Positions 56,435-64,000 of a DNA stretch of 64,000 bases are shown one piece after another (position 1 is the stretch's first letter; each line of letters opens with the position of its first letter). This DNA is from Seminibacterium arietis (lineage in GTDB: Bacteria > Pseudomonadota > Gammaproteobacteria > Enterobacterales > Pasteurellaceae), in the NCBI RefSeq assembly GCF_042675725.1, contig NZ_JBHTJN010000011.1, positions 62,001 to 126,000 of the forward strand, written 5' to 3'. Position numbers and translations under genes: made by a program. The notes beneath the pieces were generated by a model. It was not told the origin of the DNA. It made no database searches and saw only the letters and a list, made by a program, of their open reading frames with translations.

Positions 56435-56470
56435 AAAGAGCGGTGAATTTTCTATTTCCACCGCTCTTCG
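56435..56470. terminator. Terminator after mepM
   Basis: AAAGAGCGGTG and CACCGCTCTT form a strong stem 13 nt after the mepM stop; on the minus strand a T-rich stretch follows. Confidence 0.75.
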
Positions 56471-56481
56471 TTAGAAAAACA

Positions 56482-57933
56482 CTAAAGCTTCAATTGATTT
56501 TCCGCTTTTTTTGCTCTTAACAAGAATTGTTTGCGTTCTTTAGTTGACATTTCACTACTTACACCAGGTAGCTTCACAGTTAACGGGTTTACAGGTCTAC
56601 CTCTAATATGAAATTCATAGTGTAAATGTGGTCCCGTTGACATCCCAGTATTACCAGACAATGCTATTCGTTCTCCACGCTTAACTGCTTGTCCTGCTTT
56701 AACTAATGGTTTACTTAAGTGCATATATACAGTTTGGTATTCACGTCCATGTCTTATTACAATATAACGACCAGCCCCCCTTGCTTGGTAAGCCACCTTC
56801 TCTACTGTGCCATCTGCTGGTGCGATGATTGGCGTCCCTATTGACATTGCAAAATCCACCCCATTATGAGGTCTAACTCGTCCTGTGACGGGATGCCTAC
56901 GATTAGGGTTAAAAGGTGAAGAAACTCTTGCCTGCCGCCGCATTGGATAGCGAGAAAAACCTTTACCTAAAGTTTGCCCCTGATTATTATAGTAACGACC
57001 ATTACTCGCTTGAATTGCATAATAGCTTTTTCCGCTAGAAATAATGTGAATAGCTGCTACATTACCTTGCCCTGTTAATTTATTGTCCAGATACTCTCTA
57101 GAAACTAAAAGTGCAAATTTATCTCCTGCTTTTAATTTTTTTGTATTGATTTGCCATTGAAGTGCGGTAGCTAACTGAGAAATTTGTTTACTATTTAATC
57201 CCAGCGCCTTCAAACTCTTGTTCAAAGAACCTTCAATTTTTCCCTTTAATACTTCCGTTTTCCAAATGCTTTTTTTCTCTAAGATACGACGAGTATAATT
57301 GTTACCCTGTTCTAACTCATAAATTCGCTCTTCTCTTTGCGATACTAACCAATTTAAATATTCCAATTCATTATTTTTACCTAATATCCAGTAAAACTGC
57401 TGTCCTGGTTCAAGTTTTTTCAATTCTGGGTAAAGTGCGGTGAGTTTTTGTGCTGTATCATCTTCTAGACCTGATAGCTCTAATACATCTTTTAAAGTAT
57501 CACCTCGAACAACTGTATGACTGAATTGTTCCTTAATACGAATTGCTTGGTCAGCCACGTCGAGCAAATTTTCTAGTGCATTTTGGGCTTCTTCTGGTAA
57601 CTGCGACAAACTATCATCATCTAAATTTACTTGTTCTACCTCATCATCATGAGCCTGTAATTCGTCATCATAAGAAGTAGCATCATTTTCAGCAAATTTA
57701 ACTGGAGATAAAGCATCCTTGATGCTCTCAGCTGAAGTGGATTGATATTCTATCCCATTAATTTTTACAACATTTTGTTTATCTTCTGTGACAATAGATA
57801 AAGCAAGGAAGATACCTACAACAAGCAACAATGATACTAGAAAAAATACAATTAATTTAATGCGTGACTTCTTTTTTCTAATATCTCTAGCTAATAACCA
57901 ACGTCGCTGCACTCTATTCTTTTCCTTTATCAT
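56482..57933 (-). CDS. mepM: Murein DD-endopeptidase MepM
   Basis: 483-residue periplasmic peptidoglycan hydrolase. One membrane anchor (about 26-48) is followed by an acidic region, a LysM/OapA-like part (SHTVVRGDTLKDVLELSGL, about 138) and the M23 metallopeptidase domain: H in RPHNGVDFA, with the HxxxD zinc ligands, and GPHLHYEFH at about 440. E. coli MepM cleaves D-Ala-mDAP crosslinks. It is divergent from znuCB; in E. coli znuA lies between, but not here. Confidence 0.93.
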   Translation of the reverse strand: MIKEKNRVQRRWLLARDIRKKKSRIKLIVFFLVSLLLVVGIFLALSIVTEDKQNVVKINGIEYQSTSAESIKDALSPVKFAENDATSYDDELQAHDDEVEQVNLDDDSLSQLPEEAQNALENLLDVADQAIRIKEQFSHTVVRGDTLKDVLELSGLEDDTAQKLTALYPELKKLEPGQQFYWILGKNNELEYLNWLVSQREERIYELEQGNNYTRRILEKKSIWKTEVLKGKIEGSLNKSLKALGLNSKQISQLATALQWQINTKKLKAGDKFALLVSREYLDNKLTGQGNVAAIHIISSGKSYYAIQASNGRYYNNQGQTLGKGFSRYPMRRQARVSSPFNPNRRHPVTGRVRPHNGVDFAMSIGTPIIAPADGTVEKVAYQARGAGRYIVIRHGREYQTVYMHLSKPLVKAGQAVKRGERIALSGNTGMSTGPHLHYEFHIRGRPVNPLTVKLPGVSSEMSTKERKQFLLRAKKAENQLKL

Positions 57934-58100
57934 TAAAACATTGAGTCAAGTTCTACTCAGACCAATTGCAATGCAAAAAATTCACTAATATTATAAAAAA
58001 TATAAAACGTACGCATTATAAACTATATTACTCTAAACTTGTTAAAAATCGCAAAATAAGTTATTTTAAACGCCAATTTTTATCAATTACGCAGCCTATT

Positions 58101-58910
58101 ATGCAAACTAAAACTATTCATTCGCCACTGATTGAATTAAAAAATATCAATATGACACTTGAACAGCATAGGGTCTTAGAAAATATTAATCTTACTCTCT
58201 ATGGTAATTCCGTAGTTACCATTGTTGGACCCAATGGTGGCGGAAAGTCAACATTACTCAAGATTTTACTGAAGTTACAAAAACCTACAACAGGAAAAGT
58301 AATCCATAACAAAAACGTGCGTATTGGTTATGTACCGCAAAAAATTTATTTAGATCAAAGTATGCCGATCACAGTCTCTCGATTTTTAAGTTTGAAGCAA
58401 AAAGCATCAAAATCTGATATTGAAGCAGTTTTGCAGCAATTTTCCATCACTCATTTAAGCAAAAATAGTATGCAAAAACTATCTGGTGGTGAAATGCAAC
58501 GGGTTTTACTTGCAAGAGCTGTATTAAATAAACCAAATTTATTAGTATTGGATGAACCTACTCAAGGAGTGGATATAAACGGACAAGCTGAACTTTATCA
58601 ACTTATTCAACAAACTAAACGTCAGTTAAATTGTGCTATATTAATGGTTTCTCATGATTTACATATTGTAATGAAAGAAACTCACGAAGTACTTTGTATT
58701 AATCGCCACTTATGTTGTGCGGGAACACCTGAAACAATATCTAATGATCCTACTTTTATTCATTTCTTCGGCGATCAACTATCAAAAAATATTGCCTTTT
58801 ACGCTCATCATCACAACCATAAACATAATATTCATGGTGATGTATGTTGTAATAGCGAATCACGTAGCACGGTTTGTACACATCAAAATAAGGAAAATAA
58901 CAATGTTTGA
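58101..58910 (+). CDS. znuC: Zinc ABC importer ATPase ZnuC
   Basis: 269-residue ATPase of the high-affinity zinc importer. Walker A GPNGGGKSTLL (about 44), signature LSGGEMQRVLLARAV, Walker B LLVLDEPTQGVD. Start set at ATG 58101 (MQTKTIHSPLIELKN); the open frame extends 45 low-complexity codons upstream. The C-terminal tail has HHHNHKHNIHGDVCC, a likely metal-binding stretch. The znuB start lies inside its last codons. znuA is not in the window. Confidence 0.92.
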   Translation: MQTKTIHSPLIELKNINMTLEQHRVLENINLTLYGNSVVTIVGPNGGGKSTLLKILLKLQKPTTGKVIHNKNVRIGYVPQKIYLDQSMPITVSRFLSLKQKASKSDIEAVLQQFSITHLSKNSMQKLSGGEMQRVLLARAVLNKPNLLVLDEPTQGVDINGQAELYQLIQQTKRQLNCAILMVSHDLHIVMKETHEVLCINRHLCCAGTPETISNDPTFIHFFGDQLSKNIAFYAHHHNHKHNIHGDVCCNSESRSTVCTHQNKENNNV

Positions 58911-59688
58911 TATTCTCTTTCCTTCTTGGCTAGCTGGCATTTTATTATCTTTAATTACTGCTCCACTCGGTGCATTTGTAGTGTGGCGAAAAATGGCATA
59001 TTTTGGTGATACGCTTTCACATTCAGCTTTGCTAGGAGTCGCCCTAGGAATTTTCTTGGAAATAAATCCTTATTTAGCGATCATCTTAATGACACTAATA
59101 TTAGCTGTTTTTATGATATGGCTAGAAAACAGCACTCAATTTTCGGCTGATACTTTACTTGGTATTATTGCTCACAGTTGTCTATCTTTGGGTGTTATCA
59201 CTGTGGGATTATTGCAAAATGTACGGGTAGATCTGATGGCATATTTATTTGGTGACTTATTAGCTATCAATTACAATGACGTACTACTAATCGCAATTGG
59301 TGTGGCTATCGTGTTAATTGCCTTGTTATGTATTTGGAAACCTCTGCTCTTCACTACAGTCAGTCCTGAATTAGCACAAGTAGAGGGAATTAATATTAGC
59401 AGAATGAAATTTTTACTGATGATATTAACCGCACTTACTATTGCTATCAGCATGAAATTTGTTGGAGCCTTATTAATCACATCTTTGCTAATTATCCCAG
59501 CAGCCACTGCTCGGCGTTTTTCTGATACTCCAGAAAAAATGGTATTTATTAGTGTTCTACTTAGCATTATATCTGTATCTATTGGCTTATCTTTTTCAGG
59601 ATTTTATGATACTGCAGCAGGTCCATCAGTAGTAATAGGATCCGCGTGTTTATTTATACTTTCTTTATTTAAAAAACAAAATCATTGA
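58903..59688 (+). CDS. znuB: Zinc ABC importer permease ZnuB
   Basis: 261 residues, the size of E. coli ZnuB, with about eight membrane segments of the ABC-3 family. AYFGDTLSHSALLGVALGI (about 35) is the loop expected to contact the ATPase. ATG 58903 overlaps the znuC stop by 8 nt, so the genes are coupled. An uptake signal lies near 59430. Confidence 0.93.
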   Translation: MFDILFPSWLAGILLSLITAPLGAFVVWRKMAYFGDTLSHSALLGVALGIFLEINPYLAIILMTLILAVFMIWLENSTQFSADTLLGIIAHSCLSLGVITVGLLQNVRVDLMAYLFGDLLAINYNDVLLIAIGVAIVLIALLCIWKPLLFTTVSPELAQVEGINISRMKFLLMILTALTIAISMKFVGALLITSLLIIPAATARRFSDTPEKMVFISVLLSIISVSIGLSFSGFYDTAAGPSVVIGSACLFILSLFKKQNH

Positions 59689-59700
59689 GCAAAAATAATT

Positions 59701-59744
59701 CAAAATCCACGGCTTTTATTTCAAAAAAGTGCGGTGGATTTTTT
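59701..59744 (+). terminator. Terminator after znuB
   Basis: AAAATCCAC pairs with GTGGATTTT around a loop that carries an uptake signal at 59728, followed by a T-run. Confidence 0.75.
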
Positions 59745-59750
59745 AATTTA

Positions 59751-61049
59751 TTACTCGATTCGCTCACCATGTGAACTTAAATCTAGCCCTTGTCGCTCAT
59801 CATCTTTTGCAACTCTCAACCCAATCGTTTTATCAATAATTTTTAATAAAATAAAACTTCCTATTGCACTGAATGCGATAGTAATTAACACACTTTCAAT
59901 TTGTTTCCATAGAGTTGTATCTGTACCTGCTATATCACTAGAAACAAAAACACCTGTTAAAACTGCTCCTGCGATACCACCTAAACCATGAATACCAAAT
60001 GCATCTAAACTATCATCGTATCGCAACCAATATTTCAGCTTAGTTACACCTAAATAGCACACTACACTCGTAATAGCTCCAATAAATAGAGAACTTTGGA
60101 TTGAAACAAAACCAGCAGCTGGCGTGATACCCACTAAACCAGCAACCGCTCCTGATGCTAACCCTAAAGCCGATGGTTTATGTTTACACAATACTTCAAT
60201 AATAATCCACGTCAATGCTCCCGCAGCAGTAGCGATTTGTGTAGTTGCTAATGCCATTCCAGCCCGTGCATCTGCCGCTAAAGCCGATCCAGCATTAAAA
60301 CCAAACCAACCAATCCAGAGCATGGCCGTACCTATCAACGTTAAAACTAAGTTATGTGGCATGATAATTTCTCGTCCATAGCCAACTCGCTTACCAATCA
60401 TCATAGCAGCAACTAGACCAGCAATGCCTGCATTAATATGAATTACTGTACCACCAGCATAATCCAACACTCCATCATTAGCTAACCAGCCCCCAATACC
60501 CCATACCCAATGAGCAGTTGGAACATAAATCAATAACGACCATAAACCAATAAACAGCAAAAGAGCAGTGAACTTTATACGTTCAGCAAACGCCCCTGTG
60601 ATGATTGCACCAGCAATAATCGCAAATGCCATTTGAAAGACCATAAACACAGATTCAGGGATAGTACTTGCTCCAGGATAAATTGTAAGCATATTCTTTT
60701 CAGTAAATACACTTAATCCTTCTAAAAAGAATCTATCTGTTCCACCAATAAAAGCATTGTATGGCGTAAAAGCCAAGCTATACCCAAAACACAACCAAAG
60801 TACAGCAATAAGACAACTAACAGCAAAGCTTTGTGCCATTGTAGCTAATACATTTTTCTTACGCACCATACCACCATAAAATAAGGCTAACCCTGGGGTT
60901 GTCATAAATAGCACTAAAATAGCAGATATCATTACCCATGCAGTATCTCCTGCTGATAAGTCAGTGATTGGACTAATCCAGTGAGATAAATCAGCAATAG
61001 CCACAGAAGGTATGCTAATAAATAATCCAAATAAAAATAATTTTTTCAT
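59751..61049 (-). CDS. amtB: Ammonium transporter AmtB
   Basis: 432 residues with a signal peptide (FISIPSVAIA) and eleven membrane segments. Family motifs: GLALFYGGMVRKKNVL (about 60), the gate region, DYAGGTVIHINAGIAGLVAAMMIGKR with a pore histidine (about 195), and GIHGLGGIAGAVLTGVF with the second pore histidine (about 350). Start set at ATG 61049; an ATG four codons earlier is possible. No glnK gene is beside it, unlike the usual glnK-amtB operon. Confidence 0.92.
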   Translation of the reverse strand: MKKLFLFGLFISIPSVAIADLSHWISPITDLSAGDTAWVMISAILVLFMTTPGLALFYGGMVRKKNVLATMAQSFAVSCLIAVLWLCFGYSLAFTPYNAFIGGTDRFFLEGLSVFTEKNMLTIYPGASTIPESVFMVFQMAFAIIAGAIITGAFAERIKFTALLLFIGLWSLLIYVPTAHWVWGIGGWLANDGVLDYAGGTVIHINAGIAGLVAAMMIGKRVGYGREIIMPHNLVLTLIGTAMLWIGWFGFNAGSALAADARAGMALATTQIATAAGALTWIIIEVLCKHKPSALGLASGAVAGLVGITPAAGFVSIQSSLFIGAITSVVCYLGVTKLKYWLRYDDSLDAFGIHGLGGIAGAVLTGVFVSSDIAGTDTTLWKQIESVLITIAFSAIGSFILLKIIDKTIGLRVAKDDERQGLDLSSHGERIE

Positions 61050-61196
61050 AAAAAACCACATCAATCAAAGCTAATATAAATATAAAATCTAAATAAATAC
61101 AAATAAAATTAAATTTTATTTAAAAAATAAAACAAAATCAATATATATCACAACATAACAAATTATTTTTTAGAAAATAACTTTTAATAAAAAAAT

Positions 61197-61226
61197 AACC
61201 GCACTTTTTAAAAAAAAGTGCGGTCT
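61197..61226. terminator. Paired uptake signals acting as terminator after metF
   Basis: ACCGCACTTTTT (61198-61209) and AAAAAAAGTGCGGT (61211-61224) face each other 25 nt after the metF stop. This is the second paired uptake-signal terminator in the window. Confidence 0.8.
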
Positions 61227-61250
61227 AAAAAAATTATTTAAATAATGTAA

Positions 61251-62135
61251 TTATAGACTAGGTCTAATCCCTAAAGTATGACAAATCGCAAAAGTAAGTT
61301 CACTACGGTTTAATGTATAAAAATGAAAATCTTTAACGCCTTCTCTAGATAACACTCTAACCATATCCATTGCGACACTCGCAGCCACTAAATTACGAGT
61401 TGTTTGATCATTATCTAGACCTTCATACATTTTTCCCAACCAACTTGGAATTTTTACATTAGTAATAGCTGCCATCTTTTGTAATTGCTTGAAATTTGTA
61501 ACGGGTAAAATACCAGGTACAATCTCTGCTTCAATACCAATAGAAGCACATCGATCACGAAATCGTAAATAACTTTCTACATCAAAAAAGAATTGTGTAA
61601 TGACATGATTAGCTCCAGCATCAATTTTACGTTTCAAATTAATCAAATCAGACTGTGCTGATTTAGCTTCAGGATGAACTTCAGGATATGCTGCTACTGA
61701 AATGTCAAAATCAGCCACTTCACGCAATAATGCAACTAAATCAGACGCATAAAAAGGTTTTTTTGCATAACCTTTCGGTTCATCTCCACGTAAGGCAACT
61801 ATACGACGAATTCCACTGTGCCAATAATCACGAGCAATTTGCTTTAGTTCTTCTACTGTTGCATCAATTCCTGTTAAATGAGGTGCAGCTTCCAATCCCG
61901 TTTGTTGCTTGATTCCCTTGACTATCGAATGAGTACGATCCCTTTCACCTGAATTAGCACCATAAGTAACAGAAACAAATTTTGGTTTTAATACTTTTAA
62001 ACGATGAATAGATTCCCAAAGTAATGTTTCCATTTTTTCATTTTTTGGCGGAAAAAATTCAAAAGACACATTAATATCGCCTTTTATATCTGTAATATAT
62101 TGATTCAATACATCAATTTCTTTTGCATAACCCAT
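61251..62135 (-). CDS. metF: 5,10-methylenetetrahydrofolate reductase
   Basis: 294-residue flavoenzyme supplying methyl-THF for methionine synthesis; E. coli MetF is 296. SFEFFPPKNEKMETLLW at about 24 includes the catalytic Glu, HLTGIDATVEELKQIARDYWHSGIRRIVALRGD (about 94-125), and AYPEVHPEA and TQFFFD follow. I saw no clear MetJ box upstream. Confidence 0.96.
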   Translation of the reverse strand: MGYAKEIDVLNQYITDIKGDINVSFEFFPPKNEKMETLLWESIHRLKVLKPKFVSVTYGANSGERDRTHSIVKGIKQQTGLEAAPHLTGIDATVEELKQIARDYWHSGIRRIVALRGDEPKGYAKKPFYASDLVALLREVADFDISVAAYPEVHPEAKSAQSDLINLKRKIDAGANHVITQFFFDVESYLRFRDRCASIGIEAEIVPGILPVTNFKQLQKMAAITNVKIPSWLGKMYEGLDNDQTTRNLVAASVAMDMVRVLSREGVKDFHFYTLNRSELTFAICHTLGIRPSL

Positions 62136-62284
62136 CGCTTACTCCTTTAATCAAGTTTTTATGCTATTAAAATTAAAGATAAAATGAATATGTGTCAATT
62201 TCAAATATTTCATTATTTTGATGAATCAAATTCATAACCAAAACTAAGATAGTTCGTTTTTATATTATTTAATTTAGCAACAAA

Positions 62285-63550
62285 TTAACTAATCCAATTC
62301 ATTTGATTAGCAATAAATAGCAGAGCAAAAGCTGTTAAATAAATCAGACCAATAATAGAAAGCCATAATAATGGACCTTTAATACGATGTTTCCCTCTCA
62401 ATACTAGAGATAAATTTAACCATGCAAAAACGGGGGTAGATACAAATGAAGCTATCATCGCAAATTTTAGCATCGGACCAACTGCATTATTAAAATAAAA
62501 AATAATCGCTAATCCTGACAATGACGCCAATAAAATTGCTGCCGTTAAAAAACTAACTCTACTATCTTTTCTATTTAAAATTAGGCGTAAACTTTCCACA
62601 TTAGTACGAGAATAACCATCAATAACGGTGATAGTTGTACCAAACATACACATAAAAGCAATAAATGCAATTAAAGTCTTTGCCCAATCACCAATAGTAG
62701 AAGCGTACATATTAATAAGTTGGTTTATATACTTTCCACCAACCATCTGTACTGTTTCACCTGAACCAAACTGTACCAATGCACCTAATGCTAAGAAAAT
62801 CAAAGCTAAAATAGCAGTTCCAATATAACCAACATTGAAATCAAAAATACCATCTTTATAGGAAACTTTCGTTAAACGACGCTTAGCTATTACCCACATA
62901 GAATTAATAGCTGAAATTTCTATTGGTGCAGGCATCCACCCCATTAGTGCAACAATAAATGCTAATGCTCCCAAATTCCATGGTGAAGGTGATATATAAT
63001 CTACTGGTGCAACTCCCTGCCAACCATTGCGTAATAAAGCAATTAATACCGCAGCTACAGTAGTAATAGTCAATGCAATCATTATCAATTTAGACAAGCT
63101 ATCTAAAATACGATATTTTCCTAATAATAAAATCGAAGTGCTGACCACAATAACAACAAAACTCAGCACGGGTATAGATACGGAGAAAGGTAATACAAAA
63201 GTTAAAATTGTTGCACAAAGTAATCCCACGGCTGCAACATTGATCATAGTAGAAAATACATTTAATACAAAAAACACCCAAAGATATAACAACCCTTTCT
63301 CACGATACCCCTCTAATAAGGTCTTACCGCTATCTAAAGTATATTGTGCTCCGAAACGAAAAAATGGATACTTAAATAAATTTGCTAAAATAACAATAAT
63401 AGCAAGTTGCCAACCATAAATAGCTCCTGCTTGTGTTGATGCTATAATATGGGAACCTCCCACTGCAGCTGAAGCCATTAAAATACCAGGACCTAAAGCT
63501 TTAAATTTTGTTCGCCAACTTGAATTTTCAGTTTTCTGATACTCACTCAT
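62285..63550 (-). CDS. Nramp-family-related membrane transporter with atypical metal motifs
   Basis: 421-residue LeuT-fold-like protein with about eleven membrane segments. GPGILMASAAVGGSHIIASTQAGAIYGW (about 19-46) aligns with Nramp segment 1, where canonical Mn/Fe transporters have DPGN; here it reads AVGGSH. In segment 6 the canonical MPHN is replaced by WMPAPIEIS. The protein belongs to the superfamily but lacks the residues that bind Mn/Fe, so the substrate is unknown. A single gene. Confidence 0.8.
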   Translation of the reverse strand: MSEYQKTENSSWRTKFKALGPGILMASAAVGGSHIIASTQAGAIYGWQLAIIVILANLFKYPFFRFGAQYTLDSGKTLLEGYREKGLLYLWVFFVLNVFSTMINVAAVGLLCATILTFVLPFSVSIPVLSFVVIVVSTSILLLGKYRILDSLSKLIMIALTITTVAAVLIALLRNGWQGVAPVDYISPSPWNLGALAFIVALMGWMPAPIEISAINSMWVIAKRRLTKVSYKDGIFDFNVGYIGTAILALIFLALGALVQFGSGETVQMVGGKYINQLINMYASTIGDWAKTLIAFIAFMCMFGTTITVIDGYSRTNVESLRLILNRKDSRVSFLTAAILLASLSGLAIIFYFNNAVGPMLKFAMIASFVSTPVFAWLNLSLVLRGKHRIKGPLLWLSIIGLIYLTAFALLFIANQMNWIS

Positions 63551-63841
63551 AAGAAATTTTCCAGTTTGTTAATAAATAAGATTTCGTATCATACATCAAG
63601 CACAACGTTAAAACAAAGTTAAAATTAGATAAATATCTTAAATATAGCGTTTAAACACAACAAAAAACCAAACAAAAAACCAAAAAATAAAAATTTATCA
63701 AAATAAAAAACCAATATGATAATAAAATACAAAACTAACGTAATGTGAATATAACTTATTTAAGCAATTAATAAATTTTATGTCTTTTAATATAAATTAA
63801 AAAATAAGATATTATCAAAATAAGGAATGAAAATAAAAATA
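63551..63841. other. AT-rich gap between transporter and tRNA-Gln genes
   Basis: About 290 nt with no supportable reading frame. It contains three short copies of an AAAAAACCA motif (about 63662-63712) and must hold the promoter of the Nramp-like gene. I see no structured element. Confidence 0.6.
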
Positions 63842-63916
63842 TGGCTGGGGTACTAGGATTCGAACCTAGGAATGCTGAGATCAAAACCCAGTGCCTTACC
63901 GCTTGGCGATACCCCA
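63842..63916 (-). tRNA. tRNA-Gln (anticodon UUG)
   Basis: 75-nt tRNA with encoded CCA on the minus strand. It begins TGGGGTATCGCCAAGCGG. The anticodon stem CTGGG/CTCAG holds loop TTTTGAT with UUG; the T arm contains GGTTCGAATCC. Close to E. coli tRNA-Gln(UUG). Confidence 0.97.
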
Positions 63917-63956
63917 AATTATAGAATCTTTATATTGGACTAGATTGTTGATAGTA

Positions 63957-64000
63957 TGGCTGGGGTACTAGGATTCGAACCTAGGAATGCTGAGATCAAA
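63957..64000 (-). tRNA. tRNA-Gln (UUG), second copy, cut by window end
   Basis: The visible 44 nt are identical to the 3' part of the first tRNA-Gln, including the CCA and T arm. The gap between the two genes is 40 nt, so they are probably cotranscribed from a promoter outside the window. Confidence 0.93.

Noticed and set aside
60124..60381. 85-codon plus-strand frame inside amtB
   Set aside because: Shadow frame caused by the Gly/Ala-rich membrane segments of amtB; no start signal.
61050..61196. A glnK gene or remnant next to amtB
   Set aside because: The sequence upstream of amtB is AT-rich non-coding and holds no PII signature.
63660..63720. Short AAAAAACCA repeats resembling a repeat array
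   Set aside because: Units are short, irregular and low-complexity; no CRISPR-like spacing or palindromic repeat.

Overview
The window is a chromosomal segment of a Pasteurellaceae bacterium. The DNA is AT-rich. About 40 copies (counted by eye) of the 9-mer AAGTGCGGT or its complement are scattered through it, some inside genes and some as inverted pairs that act as terminators. This is the Haemophilus influenzae-type DNA uptake signal, so the organism belongs to the Hin-type subclade (Haemophilus, Aggregatibacter, Pasteurella, Histophilus and relatives). I cannot name the species. Gene order is mostly conserved housekeeping order.

Layout. 1-6.7 kb (minus): 5' part of hrpA, two small membrane proteins (DUF423, DUF441), the copper exporter copA and chaperone copZ. 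6.8-14.5 kb (minus): serS, rarA, lolA, an MscS-like channel gene broken by an in-frame amber codon, ftsK and lrp; apart from the channel gene this is the enterobacterial lrp-ftsK-lolA-rarA-serS order. 14.7-22.8 kb: radA, a CYTH protein, the phosphate pair DUF47-pit, pntAB and sfsA. 22.86-23.0 kb: a candidate Fur-controlled small RNA. 23-29.7 kb: peroxiredoxin, metC, dapD, cysB, rluB, a YciO protein and rsmI. 29.8-33.1 kb: lpoA-yraN-diaA-dolP.

33.15-34.69 kb is the only clearly accessory stretch. It is an eroded mobile-element relic at the 3' end of tRNA-Ser(UGA). It holds a frameshifted hicB without hicA, a small ribbon-helix-helix-like gene, a candidate Ibs/Sib-like type I toxin-antitoxin locus, and a C-terminal fragment of topoisomerase III.

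34.7-45.5 kb: tRNA-Ser, yccA, tusE, the yfeABCD manganese/iron importer, acyP, cnoX, trxB and cydDC. 45.5-51.2 kb: 4.5S RNA, nrdB without nrdA, yfaE, dapB, a LysE exporter, pgpA, thiL, nusB and ribH. 51.3-56.4 kb: tyrP behind two apparent TyrR boxes, then a siderophore-type iron ABC importer whose binding-protein gene has a one-base frameshift. 56.5-64 kb: mepM, znuCB, amtB, metF, an Nramp-related transporter without the usual metal motifs, and two tandem tRNA-Gln genes, the second cut by the window end.

Metal traffic is a theme: copper export, Mn/Fe import, Fe-siderophore import, Zn import, an Nramp-like protein and a Fur-type small RNA. Three genes (the MscS-like gene, hicB and the iron-binding protein gene) each carry a single disruption, pointing to ongoing gene decay or to assembly errors.
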